DNA from: an uncultured Desulfobacter sp.
Lineage (GTDB): Bacteria > Desulfobacterota > Desulfobacteria > Desulfobacterales > Desulfobacteraceae
DNA: 64,000 bases
Direction of reading: 5' to 3'
Assembly (NCBI RefSeq): GCF_963666675.1
Contig: NZ_OY762929.1
Location: 2,356,001 to 2,420,000 of the forward strand
Made by a program: the position numbers and the translations under genes. Positions 25,278 to 34,786 of the stretch are shown piece after piece. The notes below the pieces were generated by a model. That model was not told the DNA's origin, did no database searches, and saw only the letters and a program-made list of their open reading frames with translations. Numbering within the stretch: the first letter of the stretch is position 1; every line of letters begins with the position of its first letter.

Positions 25278-28200
25278 TTTCACGCATATTCATTGACCGC
25301 CCGCGCCTGGCGGGTGTGGTTTCCATTGTCCTGATGCTTGCAGGGATTCTTTCGATCACCTCCCTGCCCATTACCCAGTATCCCCAGGTTACCCCCCCGC
25401 AAATCGTGGTGCGTGCAAGCTACCCCGGTGCCAGTGCCGAAGTCATGGCCGACATCGTGGCCGGACCCATTGAAGATGCTGTGAACGGCGTACAGGACAT
25501 GATTTACATGTCGTCGACCTCCGACAATTCGGGAAGCTACTCCCTCACCGTAACTTTTGCCGTGGGCACTGATCCGGATATGGCCCAGGTAAAGGTACAG
25601 AACCGTGTGTCCCAGGCCGAACCTATGCTGCCCAGCGAAGTGGTGCAGCAGGGCGTGACGGTGGAAACCGAATCCGCCGACATGCTCGGCTTCGTGATTG
25701 TCCGCTCCCCCGACGCCAGTCTTGATGAACAGGTAATGAGTGACTACACTTATAAAATGATCCAGCCGGCCTTTGAACGTATCCCCGGCGTCAGCCGGGC
25801 ACAGGTTTATGGTCCCAAATACAGCATGCGCGTCTGGCTCGATTCCGACCGCATCTCCGCGCTCGGCATCGGCGTCGATGAAATAACGGCAGCCATACGC
25901 AACCAGAATGTACAGGCCTCCATCGGCGCAATCGGCTCCACCCCGGACGACGGTTCCGGACAGGTCGCCTTTACCCTGACCGCCGAAGGGCGGCTCAACG
26001 ACACAGAATCCTTTGGCAACATCGTGGTGCGCACCGGCACCGACGGTGCCGTGGTCTTTCTCAAGGATGTGGCACGCATCGAAAAAGGCTCTGACAACTA
26101 TCTATTTTCCGCCAAATTCAACAACGCACCCTGTGTGGCGCTGGGCTTAAGCCGGACTCCGGGCTCCAACGCCCTTGACACCATGGATGAGCTGCAAAGG
26201 GTAATGAAACGCCTGGAAAAGGATTATCCCGAAGGCCTTGAGGCCGTGCTGTCCTATGACGCCTCGAAATTTGTCCGTACCAGCATCCGTGAAATCGTAT
26301 CCACCCTGGCGCTGACCTTTCTGCTCGTGGTTATCGTCTGTTATGTTTTTTTGCAGAACTGGCGGGCCACCCTGATTCCATCCATCACCATACCGGTCTC
26401 GCTATGCGCCACCTTCATGGTGCTGGCTGCCTTTGGCTACAGCATCAACACACTGACGCTCTTCGGCCTGGTACTGGCCATCGGCCTGGTGGTGGATGAC
26501 GCCATCGTGGTGGTTGAACGGGTCATGGAGCTGATGGAAAGCGAAGGGCTGGACCAAAAAAGTGCAGCCATAAAAGCGATGCAGCAAGTCAGCGGAGCGG
26601 TCATTGCCACCACGCTGGTACTGCTGTCCATTTTTGTTCCCATCGGATTTATGGCAGGCATCACCGGCAAAATTTACCAGCAGTTCGCAGTGTCGATTTC
26701 AGCAGCGGTCTTCTTTTCCACGCTCAACGCCCTCACACTCAGTCCTGCGCTCTGTGCGACCTTTCTTCAGGTGTCTAAACCCGCACAACAGGGGCCCAAG
26801 CACTGGTTCAATACCCTACTTAACCGCGTACGGGGCAGCTATGTCTCCGCCAGCATCTTTATTGCCCGCAAACTGATCTTGACCACCCTGATCCTGGTGG
26901 GGGTGTTCGGCGGGACCTATTTCCTGTTCAATACCAGTTCGTCATCCTTCCTGCCCGATGAAGACCAGGGCGTCATTTTCGGGATGGCACAGCTGCCCGA
27001 AGGCGCCACCCGGGCCCGCACCGAGGCGCTGCTGGAGCATGTGTTGACACCGCTGCAGGATGAACCGGGAATTGAGTACACCATTCAGGTCACCGGTTTC
27101 AGCATGATGGGCGGTTCTGCCGAGAATGTGGCCTTCTTCATGTTCGGCCTTGACCATTGGAGCAGGCGAGAATCTCCCGGATTGAGCATTACGGCTATCC
27201 AGCAAAAACTGCAGGGACGGCTGGCTGCTGAACCGGGCGCCCAGCTCAACCTGTTTGTGCCCCCCGCCATCATGGGTCTGGGCAACAGCGGGGGCCTGGA
27301 CATTCGCCTTCAGGCCACCGGGGACAACGAACCCCAGCAGCTCCAGTCTGTTATGAACAACTTTTTGATGCAACTTAATATGGCCCCGGAAATTATGTTC
27401 GCCTTCAGTACCTATTCCGCTGCAACGCCTCACCTCTATCTGGATGTGGACCGCACCAAAGCCGCCTTGATGCAGGTCGAGGTCAGCACTATTTTCAGTG
27501 CACTGCAGAACTATCTGGGTTCATTTTATGTGAATGACGTCAACTTTGACGGACAGGTGAACAAGGCCATTGTCCAGGCGGACTGGGCCCACCGGAAGAA
27601 CATGGAGGCCCTGGACAATATCCACATAAAGAGCCGCACCGGCGCCATGGTACCGCTGGGCAGCCTGGTTAAGATAAAAAACACCCTGGCACCGCGAATG
27701 GTCGAACGCTACAACAAGTTCCCTTCAGCCGGCATCAATGCGTTTACAGCACCGATGGTCAGCAGCGGCGATTCGATGCTCAAGGTCTCCACGCTTGCAG
27801 CAAACACATTGCCCGAAGGCTATACCTTTGACTGGTCGGGATTGAGCTACCAGGAAGCCACCGCCACAGGATCAGTCACCTTGATTTTTCTTATGGCCAT
27901 TATCTTTGCCTATCTTTTTCTTGTGGCGCAATATGAAAGCTGGACCACGCCGCTGCCGGTAATCCTTTCAACCGCAGTGGCCGTGCTTGGCGCCCTGGCC
28001 GGTCTGATGGCGGTTAAATTACCGCTGAGTATCTATGCCCAGCTCGGTGTGATTCTGCTGGTGGGCCTGGCCAGCAAAAACGCGATTCTTATCGTTGAAT
28101 TTTCCAAAGCCCGGCGTGAAGAGGGCCTGTCCATCATTGATGCGGCTGCCGATGGGGCCAAGCAGCGGTTCCGGGCGGTATTGATGACCGCCTTCACCTT

Positions 28201-29764
28201 CATCCTCGGTGTGCTGCCCATGGTGTTCGCCAGCGGCGCCGGCTCTGCCAGCCGCCAGGTCATCGGTACCACTGTCTTTTCCGGGATGGTGGGCGCCACC
28301 TTGTTTGGGATTGTACTGATCCCGGCACTTTTTGTGATGTTCCAGAGGTTCCGGGAAAAGATGTACGTCGTGCGTAGCCGCTGGACGGCGAAGAATCTCT
28401 CCGTGTTGCTGGTATTATTATTGCCGGTGATCATGACCGGCTGTATATCTGTGGGACCGGACTACCAGGCGCCCGCTCTCCCGGATATCCCCGGCGCACG
28501 GAATGTCGAGGTGGATGCGGCCCAATGGTGGAACCAGTTCAATGATCCGGTGCTGACCGATATGGTCCAGCGGGCGTTGAACAACAACCACGACCTCAAG
28601 ACAGCAGTGGCCCGGGTCCGTCAGGCCCGTGCCCAACTGGCCCGGACCAGGGCCGCCTACGGGCCGACCGTTGATCTAAACGGCAGTATCACCCGCGCCG
28701 AGTCTTCGGCAAACGGTATATTGGACACCGGAGACACCACCCTTTACAGCACCGGGTTCGATGCGGTCTGGGAAATAGACATTTTTGGCGGGACCAAGCG
28801 TGCCGTTGAAGCGGCCCTTGCGGACTGGGACGCGATCCGGGTCGGGCTGGATGATGTCCGGGTCAGCGTGGCCGCAGAGACAGCGATTGCCTATCTCAGC
28901 GTCCGCACCTACCAACACCGCCTGACCGTATCCCGGGCCAACCTGGAAGCCCAGCAGGAGACCTTTGAAATTCTTTCCGATCGTTTCAACGCCGGCTTGA
29001 GCAACGGACTGGCCGTACAGCAGGCGCGGTATAATCTGGAAAGCACACGGGCCGCAATTCCCGCCCTGGAAGCCGGACTGGAGAGTGCCCGGAATGCTTT
29101 ATCGGTATTGGCAGGCCAGATGCCGGGCGCTTTGCAGATTCCTGATATCGACCGGATACCCCAGTCTGATCTGGTGCTTGAAGGCATTCCCGCGGACCTG
29201 TTGCGCCGCCGCCCGGATATCCGGCGCGCCGAGCGGGAGCTGGCAGGCCAGACAGCACGAATCGGCGTCGCCGTGGCCGATCTTTATCCCAGGTTCACAC
29301 TGACCGGCTCCATCGGGCTGGAGTCTTTGCAGGCATCTACCCTTTTCGAGTCCGACAGTGGGAAATACAGCATTATCCCCGGCATACGCTGGCCGATTTT
29401 CTACTCCGGTTCTATCCGCAATAATATTAAAATTCAGGAAGCGGTACAGGAACAGTACCTGTATGCCTACGAATCTGTAGTGCTCAATGCCGTCCAGGAA
29501 GTGCGTGATGCGCTGATAAATTACCGTAAGGAAAAAGAGCGCAGCGCTTCGCTCAGGGACGCTGTTGAAGCTGCCCGTGCTGCGGAGGAATTGGCCCAGG
29601 ATCAATACCGTAATGGCCTTTCAGACTTCAACAATGTGCTTGATGCCCAGCGTTCGCTGCTCAGCTTCCAGGAAGAGCTCGCCCTCAGCGAAGGTACGGT
29701 AAGCCAGAATACCGTCCGGCTATACAAGGCACTGGGGGGCGGCTGGCGTTCTCTTGAAGAGTAG
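25274..29764 (+). CDS. Fused RND pump (AcrB-like) and outer-membrane factor (OprM/NodT-like)
   Basis: 1496 codons without a stop. Residues 1 to about 1029 are a complete HAE1-type RND transporter: MISRIFIDRPRLAGV start, two large periplasmic loops, twelve helices, and the proton-relay motif GLVVDDAIVVVERVMELME. Residues about 1030-1496 are a complete outer-membrane efflux lipoprotein: signal MYVVRSRWTAKN plus a hydrophobic core, MTGC lipobox with C1057, GPDYQAPALPDIP, WWNQFNDPVL, LLRRRPDIRRAE and the repeated helical domains. The two normally are separate genes. An internal ATG at 28361 (residue 1030) coincides with the natural start of the lipoprotein, with GGGAAAAG before it. So either a fusion is made and cut at the lipobox, or the second protein starts internally. 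Confidence 0.9.
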   Translation: MISRIFIDRPRLAGVVSIVLMLAGILSITSLPITQYPQVTPPQIVVRASYPGASAEVMADIVAGPIEDAVNGVQDMIYMSSTSDNSGSYSLTVTFAVGTDPDMAQVKVQNRVSQAEPMLPSEVVQQGVTVETESADMLGFVIVRSPDASLDEQVMSDYTYKMIQPAFERIPGVSRAQVYGPKYSMRVWLDSDRISALGIGVDEITAAIRNQNVQASIGAIGSTPDDGSGQVAFTLTAEGRLNDTESFGNIVVRTGTDGAVVFLKDVARIEKGSDNYLFSAKFNNAPCVALGLSRTPGSNALDTMDELQRVMKRLEKDYPEGLEAVLSYDASKFVRTSIREIVSTLALTFLLVVIVCYVFLQNWRATLIPSITIPVSLCATFMVLAAFGYSINTLTLFGLVLAIGLVVDDAIVVVERVMELMESEGLDQKSAAIKAMQQVSGAVIATTLVLLSIFVPIGFMAGITGKIYQQFAVSISAAVFFSTLNALTLSPALCATFLQVSKPAQQGPKHWFNTLLNRVRGSYVSASIFIARKLILTTLILVGVFGGTYFLFNTSSSSFLPDEDQGVIFGMAQLPEGATRARTEALLEHVLTPLQDEPGIEYTIQVTGFSMMGGSAENVAFFMFGLDHWSRRESPGLSITAIQQKLQGRLAAEPGAQLNLFVPPAIMGLGNSGGLDIRLQATGDNEPQQLQSVMNNFLMQLNMAPEIMFAFSTYSAATPHLYLDVDRTKAALMQVEVSTIFSALQNYLGSFYVNDVNFDGQVNKAIVQADWAHRKNMEALDNIHIKSRTGAMVPLGSLVKIKNTLAPRMVERYNKFPSAGINAFTAPMVSSGDSMLKVSTLAANTLPEGYTFDWSGLSYQEATATGSVTLIFLMAIIFAYLFLVAQYESWTTPLPVILSTAVAVLGALAGLMAVKLPLSIYAQLGVILLVGLASKNAILIVEFSKARREEGLSIIDAAADGAKQRFRAVLMTAFTFILGVLPMVFASGAGSASRQVIGTTVFSGMVGATLFGIVLIPALFVMFQRFREKMYVVRSRWTAKNLSVLLVLLLPVIMTGCISVGPDYQAPALPDIPGARNVEVDAAQWWNQFNDPVLTDMVQRALNNNHDLKTAVARVRQARAQLARTRAAYGPTVDLNGSITRAESSANGILDTGDTTLYSTGFDAVWEIDIFGGTKRAVEAALADWDAIRVGLDDVRVSVAAETAIAYLSVRTYQHRLTVSRANLEAQQETFEILSDRFNAGLSNGLAVQQARYNLESTRAAIPALEAGLESARNALSVLAGQMPGALQIPDIDRIPQSDLVLEGIPADLLRRRPDIRRAERELAGQTARIGVAVADLYPRFTLTGSIGLESLQASTLFESDSGKYSIIPGIRWPIFYSGSIRNNIKIQEAVQEQYLYAYESVVLNAVQEVRDALINYRKEKERSASLRDAVEAARAAEELAQDQYRNGLSDFNNVLDAQRSLLSFQEELALSEGTVSQNTVRLYKALGGGWRSLEE

Positions 29765-29867
29765 TCCGGCCGTTTCAAACAGCATGTTACCCAAAATGGA
29801 CTTGATCATCCTTTCGTCCACATTATGCATAGATTATGTCCGTAGACCGCTTTTTTTCCAGGACAGG

Positions 29868-30629
29868 TCAGGGGGTGAATTTGACGCCGTAAGTCTCCAT
29901 CAACTCCAAGAAAGTCCCGTTTTCTTTGATCAACTTTAAGGCGCTGTTGAAGCGATCGAGAAGCGCCTGGGTTCCCGGATATTGCTTGGAGGTTATCAAA
30001 AATGCGTCATGTGTGGAAAGGGGCGGCGTCATGGTGAAAAACCGGTCCCGGTCCATTGGATAAAGCTTGTTGATCATGTACCACCCGGCTGTCTCTTCAA
30101 AGGGGGCTAAATCGATCCTGTCCCGGTAAAGTTTTTTGATGTTCTGACGCTCATCCGTCACCAGGAAAAGCTGGATTCCAGCTTCGTGAAAGAGGTGCTC
30201 ATACCAATACCCCCTGACCCCACCCACCCGGTAGGGTTTGAGATCCTTTAAAACCGAATAGGTGCTGAGGGTTTCGCTGCCGTCTAACGAGTAGCCGAAC
30301 AGCTTTGAAGCGCTTTTGTAAAGCCGATTGGAAAACGCGTATTTTTTTTGCCGTTCCGGTGTGGAAACATAGGGGATGGCCCCCCAGGCCGTCAGCTTGG
30401 ATACCGCTTCCTCGCAACGCTTCCAGGGCAGGAATCTAAACTCGAACCTCACCCCCATTTCCGGCTCAATGGCCTGGAATACGGCGGTCAGAAAACTTTG
30501 GTCTGCATTGTGGCTGATTGCCGGAGGAATTTCCCCGGTTACGATCACCAGGGTGGTTTTAGCGTCTGCGGACGAAACAGATACGAAGATGCAGACGGCC
30601 AGCAGCAGGACGATCCTTGTAAGATTCAT
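29868..30629 (-). CDS. Periplasmic solute-binding protein, family 3
   Basis: 253 aa. A signal peptide (MNLTRIVLLLAVCIFVSVSSADA) is followed by a type-II periplasmic binding fold of the SBP_bac_3 class: FRFLPWKRCEEAVSKLTAWGAIPYV, TPERQKKYAFSNRLYKS, YRVGGVRGYWYEHLF, and LLDRFNSALKLIKENGTFLELMETYG at the end. The family binds amino acids or other small polar ligands. No permease or ATPase is adjacent, so it may serve sensing instead of uptake, or be an orphan. It converges with the RND operon. Relics of a sensor kinase and a diguanylate cyclase lie next door. Confidence 0.85.
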   Translation of the reverse strand: MNLTRIVLLLAVCIFVSVSSADAKTTLVIVTGEIPPAISHNADQSFLTAVFQAIEPEMGVRFEFRFLPWKRCEEAVSKLTAWGAIPYVSTPERQKKYAFSNRLYKSASKLFGYSLDGSETLSTYSVLKDLKPYRVGGVRGYWYEHLFHEAGIQLFLVTDERQNIKKLYRDRIDLAPFEETAGWYMINKLYPMDRDRFFTMTPPLSTHDAFLITSKQYPGTQALLDRFNSALKLIKENGTFLELMETYGVKFTP

Positions 30630-30734
30630 CTTCTCCCTCCCTATGGACGGCTTAGTTACTTAGGTTGAAATGAATGCTGAAATTGTACCCCTTCGGGCAG
30701 GCAAAATCAACCCTGTTGTCGGGCCGCCTTTCCA

Positions 30735-31041
30735 GGCTTTTTGATTCACCGCCGTGATGATGCCGTTGACCGGAGAACGGACATCCGCGGTGTGGTCCCT
30801 GCGGGAGAACCCCCAGCCGGTTTGCCGTGATTCAGTTCCTGCCCCATGAGCGGCAGTTCCATTTTGTCCGGGCTGCCCAGCACCTTGAAGGAAAAGCCAT
30901 CCATCCCCACCCGGATAATGCCGCCGGCTTCGATGCGGGCCCAGGTGTGGCCGGTGTGAAAGAAGTGGCCGGCCGGCAGCTTGAAGCCTTTGATATCAAA
31001 AACTTCGGTCACCGGCAGGGCGGTTGCTGGTCCCATGGCAT
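30735..31041 (-). pseudogene. GcvH-like protein remnant, frameshifted
   Basis: The minus strand encodes a recognisable glycine-cleavage-H-like domain: FFHTGHTWARIEAGGIIRVGMDGF, then VLGSPDKMELPLMGQELNHGKPAG. The frame then shifts near 30815, and the downstream frame continues as GWGFSRRDHTADVRSPVNGII. The start is missing and the C-terminus is degraded. GcvH-like proteins of this GWGF type are, to my knowledge, found near sensor kinases in related bacteria, which fits the kinase remnant beginning at 31036. Confidence 0.7.
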
Positions 31042-31453
31042 CTTGGAAGGACGTTCAGGGCCGGCTGGTGAAAATGGTGGAGCAGCGCAGCCGGCAGCTT
31101 AAAGAAAGCAATGAACGCCTCCTTCACCAGGATAAGATGGCGTCCCCGGGAAGCTCTCTTCTTCCGTGGTCCATGAAATCAACAATCCTGTGGCGGGTAT
31201 ACCGGCAGAGACCATCCCTAAGATCTTTGAACCCTTTTTTACCACGAAGAAAAATGGAAAATGGGTTGGCCTCGGCCTTTCCGTAGTATATGGTATTATT
31301 AAAGAACACGGGGGTACCTTATATGTGGATTCCAACCCCGGTAAGGGTACCCGATTCACCATCACCTTGTACCAGGAAGTTAAAAGCGTCCGGACCAGAA
31401 ACCAGATACCCGACCCGATATCAGAGTTGGCCAGGCGCGGACAGAACAATTGA
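31036..31453 (+). pseudogene. Histidine kinase remnant (frameshift and internal deletion)
   Basis: The plus strand reads KESNERLLHQDKMAS, and after a frameshift near 31145 LSSSVVHEINNPVAGI, the phospho-acceptor H-box. It then jumps straight to the ATPase F and G2 boxes ETIPKIFEPFFTTKKNGK, VGLGLSVVYGIIKEHGGTL and SNPGKGTRFTITL. Most of the dimerisation and N-box region (roughly 150 residues) is absent. It cannot be functional. It lies head to head against the GcvH-like remnant. Confidence 0.85.
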
Positions 31454-31474
31454 CTCCCAATATGGAACCAGGAC

Positions 31475-32575
31475 ATGCATAGAACTGATCAGACCCTCAT
31501 GGAGCAAATGAAGATTTCCAACCGGCAGATACGCCAGAGAAAGGCACTTCTGGGGTTCGGACCGGAGGATGTTGAGGCGCTAAAGGCGCTGAAAAAAAAG
31601 GTGACGGATACCATTGAGGTCATCGTCTCCAGTTTTTACGAAAAAATCCTCAGCTTTGACGAAATGGACCGTCTCATCGGTGATTCCGGCAGCTTGTTCC
31701 GGCTTAAAAATTATCAGCGTAATTATATCCTGACCCTGTTTGACGGAGAGTATGGTGAAGAGTACGTCCACTCCCGGTTGCGGGTGGGCATGGTTCACCG
31801 CCGCATCGGGCTGGAACCCCGGTACTATATCGCTGCGGTGCATCATTTGAAAGCCATCCTTCAGGAGGTGGTGATTCTGGGGGCGGAAAAAAATTGTATG
31901 AACTGCGGCCATTCAATGGCTTCTTTAGATAAGATCATCATGTTTGACCTGACCCTGATTGTGGATACCTACATCGACAGTCTAATGGAGGATGCCCGCC
32001 ACAGCCGCCATAAACTTGCCGAATATATCCAGTCCCTTGAAGAAACCGTGGCCGAAAGGACAAAAAGCCTGGCGGAACAGGCCCGCCATGACGGGCTCAC
32101 GGGACTTTTAAATCAACATGCATTTTACCAGGAACTCAAACGGGAACTCATCCGCAGCAATCGCATGGACAGCAGTGTCACCCTTCTTTATTTTGATCTG
32201 GACGGGTTTAAGGCCCTCAACGACACCCGGGGCCACCAGGCCGGGGATGAGCTGCTTAAAACGGTGGCCGAGGCTGTCACCAGTACCATCCGGGAAAATG
32301 AAATCATCGCACGCTACGGCGGGGACGAGTTCTGCATTATCCTGCCTGACAGCCTTGAAAATGAAGGGAAAACCGTAGCCGGCCGGGTCTGCGACTCCCT
32401 TGAAACAGCCCTGGAGGGTTCCGGGGTCAGCTGCAGCATCGGTATTGCCGCCTCCACCCCGAAACAGCCCTTGGATGCGGATGCCCTGGTGAAGGCCGCG
32501 GACCAGGCCATGTACCGGGCCAAACGCGCCAAGGGGTTTACCATCTGCGATCAGGCAGATCTTATGATCACTTAA
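31475..32575 (+). CDS. Globin-coupled diguanylate cyclase
   Basis: 366 aa soluble protein. Residues about 20-165 form a globin-coupled sensor domain: KALLGFGPEDVEALKALK, YILTLFDGEYGEEYVHSR, and the proximal haem histidine H108 in RVGMVHRRIGLEPRYYIAA. A linker helix (SLEETVAERTKSLAEQ) leads to GGDEF (DGLTGLLNQHAFYQEL, FDLDGFKALNDTRGHQAGDELL, active loop RYGGDEF). It should make cyclic di-GMP in response to O2, NO or CO bound at haem. The residues before the active loop are RENE instead of RxxD, so feedback inhibition at an I-site may be lost. It stands alone after a block of relics. Confidence 0.93.
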   Translation: MHRTDQTLMEQMKISNRQIRQRKALLGFGPEDVEALKALKKKVTDTIEVIVSSFYEKILSFDEMDRLIGDSGSLFRLKNYQRNYILTLFDGEYGEEYVHSRLRVGMVHRRIGLEPRYYIAAVHHLKAILQEVVILGAEKNCMNCGHSMASLDKIIMFDLTLIVDTYIDSLMEDARHSRHKLAEYIQSLEETVAERTKSLAEQARHDGLTGLLNQHAFYQELKRELIRSNRMDSSVTLLYFDLDGFKALNDTRGHQAGDELLKTVAEAVTSTIRENEIIARYGGDEFCIILPDSLENEGKTVAGRVCDSLETALEGSGVSCSIGIAASTPKQPLDADALVKAADQAMYRAKRAKGFTICDQADLMIT

Positions 32576-32585
32576 GTTAGGATGC

Positions 32586-32706
32586 CTATCCGATTTTTTC
32601 CCGCTTCAAAAGCATGGCATACTCGCCGTCCCGGGCAGCCAGTTCCCCGTGGCTGCCCTGCTCAACCACCCGTCCGTCCTTAAGCACCAGTATTGTATCA
32701 CATTCC
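32586..32706 (-). pseudogene. C-terminal fragment of an ABC exporter ATPase
   Basis: The minus strand reads ECDTILVLKDGRVVEQGSHG, ELAARDGEYAMLLKREKIG and a TAG stop. This is the last 40 residues of a typical ABC exporter ATPase, after the H-loop. Nothing recognisable continues upstream. The remaining sequence to 32940 has no assignable gene. Confidence 0.8.
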
Positions 32707-32940
32707 AAACTACTGTGCCCGGCCTGAAAGGGCAATTCTGATCATCCTTACAGGTTCGTGCATGGGACGGATCCTTTTGTCCCGGCTGATATTGCGGTTT
32801 CGCAAAATTTGGCGGCAACCATTGGCGCCAGCCTGACCATTATTGTCCTTTAAACACCTTCGCGATAAACTGCCATGTCCGGCGCAGCGGATTCGAGCCC
32901 GTGGTTGTCCGCAAGACGGCGCTGAAACACAATATGTGCC

Positions 32941-34734
32941 TCAGTAATAATACCAGATGGACTTGTAGTCCTTGAGTTGCTCCCCGTCTTGTTTAAGGCG
33001 TTTGAGGTAGTCGTCAATGGAGACATCGGTGTAGACATAGGTATCCATGAGCGCCATCCTTTTTTCCCAGGGATGGAATTCGTAGACACGGCGTCCGTCA
33101 GGAAGGATGGCGATCATATCACGGTTCTGAGCGGCCCTGAGGTAATTTTTGCCGAGACGGGGGACGTTGAACACCATTTCATCGGTGCGCACGGTTCCCG
33201 GAAAGAGCCGGGCCTCTTCCTGCTGCTCCTGGAGCAGGCGGGCGATGGGCACACGATAATTATCGGTCTCCTCTTTGCCCTTGGTGTTGAAGGTGTAGTA
33301 TGGGGTTACTCCGATCAGACGCAGCTTCTGACGCAGGGTCGCCGCCTCGAACTTACGCGAATTGTAATAGGTGAACACCATCTGGTTGCAGACTTCAACC
33401 CCAAAGAGGCGAAAGCGCTGAACCGCCTGCATGGCCTCTGGTGTGATCTCCGTTGGATGTTCAAAATGGGTGATGATGACCACCTCCCGCCGTCCGGGTT
33501 CGTGAAACCGGGTGATGGTCCGAACCAGGGATTCGGTGATCCTTTGGGGCAGGGTCACCGGCGTACGGGTACCGATACGAATCCGAAGCACATGATCCAT
33601 CTGGGCCAGGCGGCTGAGGATCTTCTCCAGCCGCTTGTCGGAGAGGATCAACGGATCACCGCCGGTGACCAGGATCTCGGAAATCTCCTTGGTCTTTCCG
33701 ATCCAGTCAAGTGCCTGGGCAAGCTTTTTTTCCCCTAAGGCTGCGTCCGAAGAGGTCGCATCCTGAATCTGCCAGTTGCGCTGGCAGTAGACGCAGATCT
33801 GGGGACAGGTCAACACCGGCTTGAGAATGACAATGCCGGGATAACGGCGGGTGATCCCATCAAGGGGAGATGTATCCCCCTCAACCATGAAATCATTGTG
33901 GCAGCCGGAATCATTCTGGAAATCGATGACGCGTTTGACATACCGCATCGGCGGAATCACCTGGGCGCGAATGGCCGTATCCCAAATGCCCCGATTTTCC
34001 GGATCCATTAAAGAGACCGTATAGGGTGTAATACCTATGGGAATATTCTCTTTTCCGGCCATGGCGATGGCCGCCTCCTCCTCTTGGCTTAGTTTGATCA
34101 ATTCTCCCAGGGTTTGTGGATCACGGATGATATGGCGGATATGCCAGTTCCAGTCGTTCCACTCCAGGTCTGTGATATTGAAATGCTTGAAGAGGCGCTG
34201 CCTGTTGCTGCTGTGCTCGCGAATCAGTGAATCATCCATGCCGCAGGGATAGCGATCGATAAATGCCTGGGCATTGCGCGCCATACGGGAAAGATCCGTG
34301 GAGCGCATTTTTGCTGCAGTTCGCCCGGAGTGCTTGAGGAAGGCGGGGGGCTTTTCCGTATAGAGTTTGGTCAATCCCTTGATGCCTTTCACCAGGTGCC
34401 GCAATTCCGCGATAAAACCCGGACTCGGCCCAGGACCCCGGTGGTGTCCGTGGAGCAGATCTTCAAGATAGGCGAGCAGGGAAAATCCTGCCAGTTTTTC
34501 ACTCCGGGTGTTGAGCATGTTTCGCAACACCCAGATCGTATCCCTGAAGACGACCCATTCCAGGGCGGCCATATCGTGGGTTTTATCATAGATGTTGAGA
34601 AGCAGATTGGAGAGATGGCTGCGAAGTTTGTATCGTTTTTCCTCCAAAGTTGCATTGGTAAGCAAAATAGCTTCCATTTCCGGGTCAAGAGCAATGATAT
34701 TTCTTATTTGTTGCACACATTGCGCAGTTTTCAT
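32941..34734 (-). CDS. KamA-family radical SAM protein with N-terminal extension
   Basis: 597 aa, longer than lysine 2,3-aminomutases (about 420). Residues 1 to about 190 are a helical region I cannot assign. Then comes the KamA core: WNDWNWHIRHIIRDPQTLGEL, IPIGITPYTVSLMD, the cluster motif CPQICVYC (near residue 309, CX3CX2C), EILVTGGDPLILSD, LRIRIGTRTPVTLPQRIT and VIITHFEHPTEITPEAM. The PLP-lysine site of true aminomutases (PGGGGK) is replaced by NVPRLGKNYL, which keeps one Lys. It is thus a divergent aminomutase-like enzyme of unknown substrate. Five heptamer repeats lie upstream. Confidence 0.85.
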   Translation of the reverse strand: MKTAQCVQQIRNIIALDPEMEAILLTNATLEEKRYKLRSHLSNLLLNIYDKTHDMAALEWVVFRDTIWVLRNMLNTRSEKLAGFSLLAYLEDLLHGHHRGPGPSPGFIAELRHLVKGIKGLTKLYTEKPPAFLKHSGRTAAKMRSTDLSRMARNAQAFIDRYPCGMDDSLIREHSSNRQRLFKHFNITDLEWNDWNWHIRHIIRDPQTLGELIKLSQEEEAAIAMAGKENIPIGITPYTVSLMDPENRGIWDTAIRAQVIPPMRYVKRVIDFQNDSGCHNDFMVEGDTSPLDGITRRYPGIVILKPVLTCPQICVYCQRNWQIQDATSSDAALGEKKLAQALDWIGKTKEISEILVTGGDPLILSDKRLEKILSRLAQMDHVLRIRIGTRTPVTLPQRITESLVRTITRFHEPGRREVVIITHFEHPTEITPEAMQAVQRFRLFGVEVCNQMVFTYYNSRKFEAATLRQKLRLIGVTPYYTFNTKGKEETDNYRVPIARLLQEQQEEARLFPGTVRTDEMVFNVPRLGKNYLRAAQNRDMIAILPDGRRVYEFHPWEKRMALMDTYVYTDVSIDDYLKRLKQDGEQLKDYKSIWYYY

Positions 34735-34786
34735 CGGGGGCCTTCAATTTTTCATTGTCGTTTTCGTGAAAAAGTTCGATTTGTTG

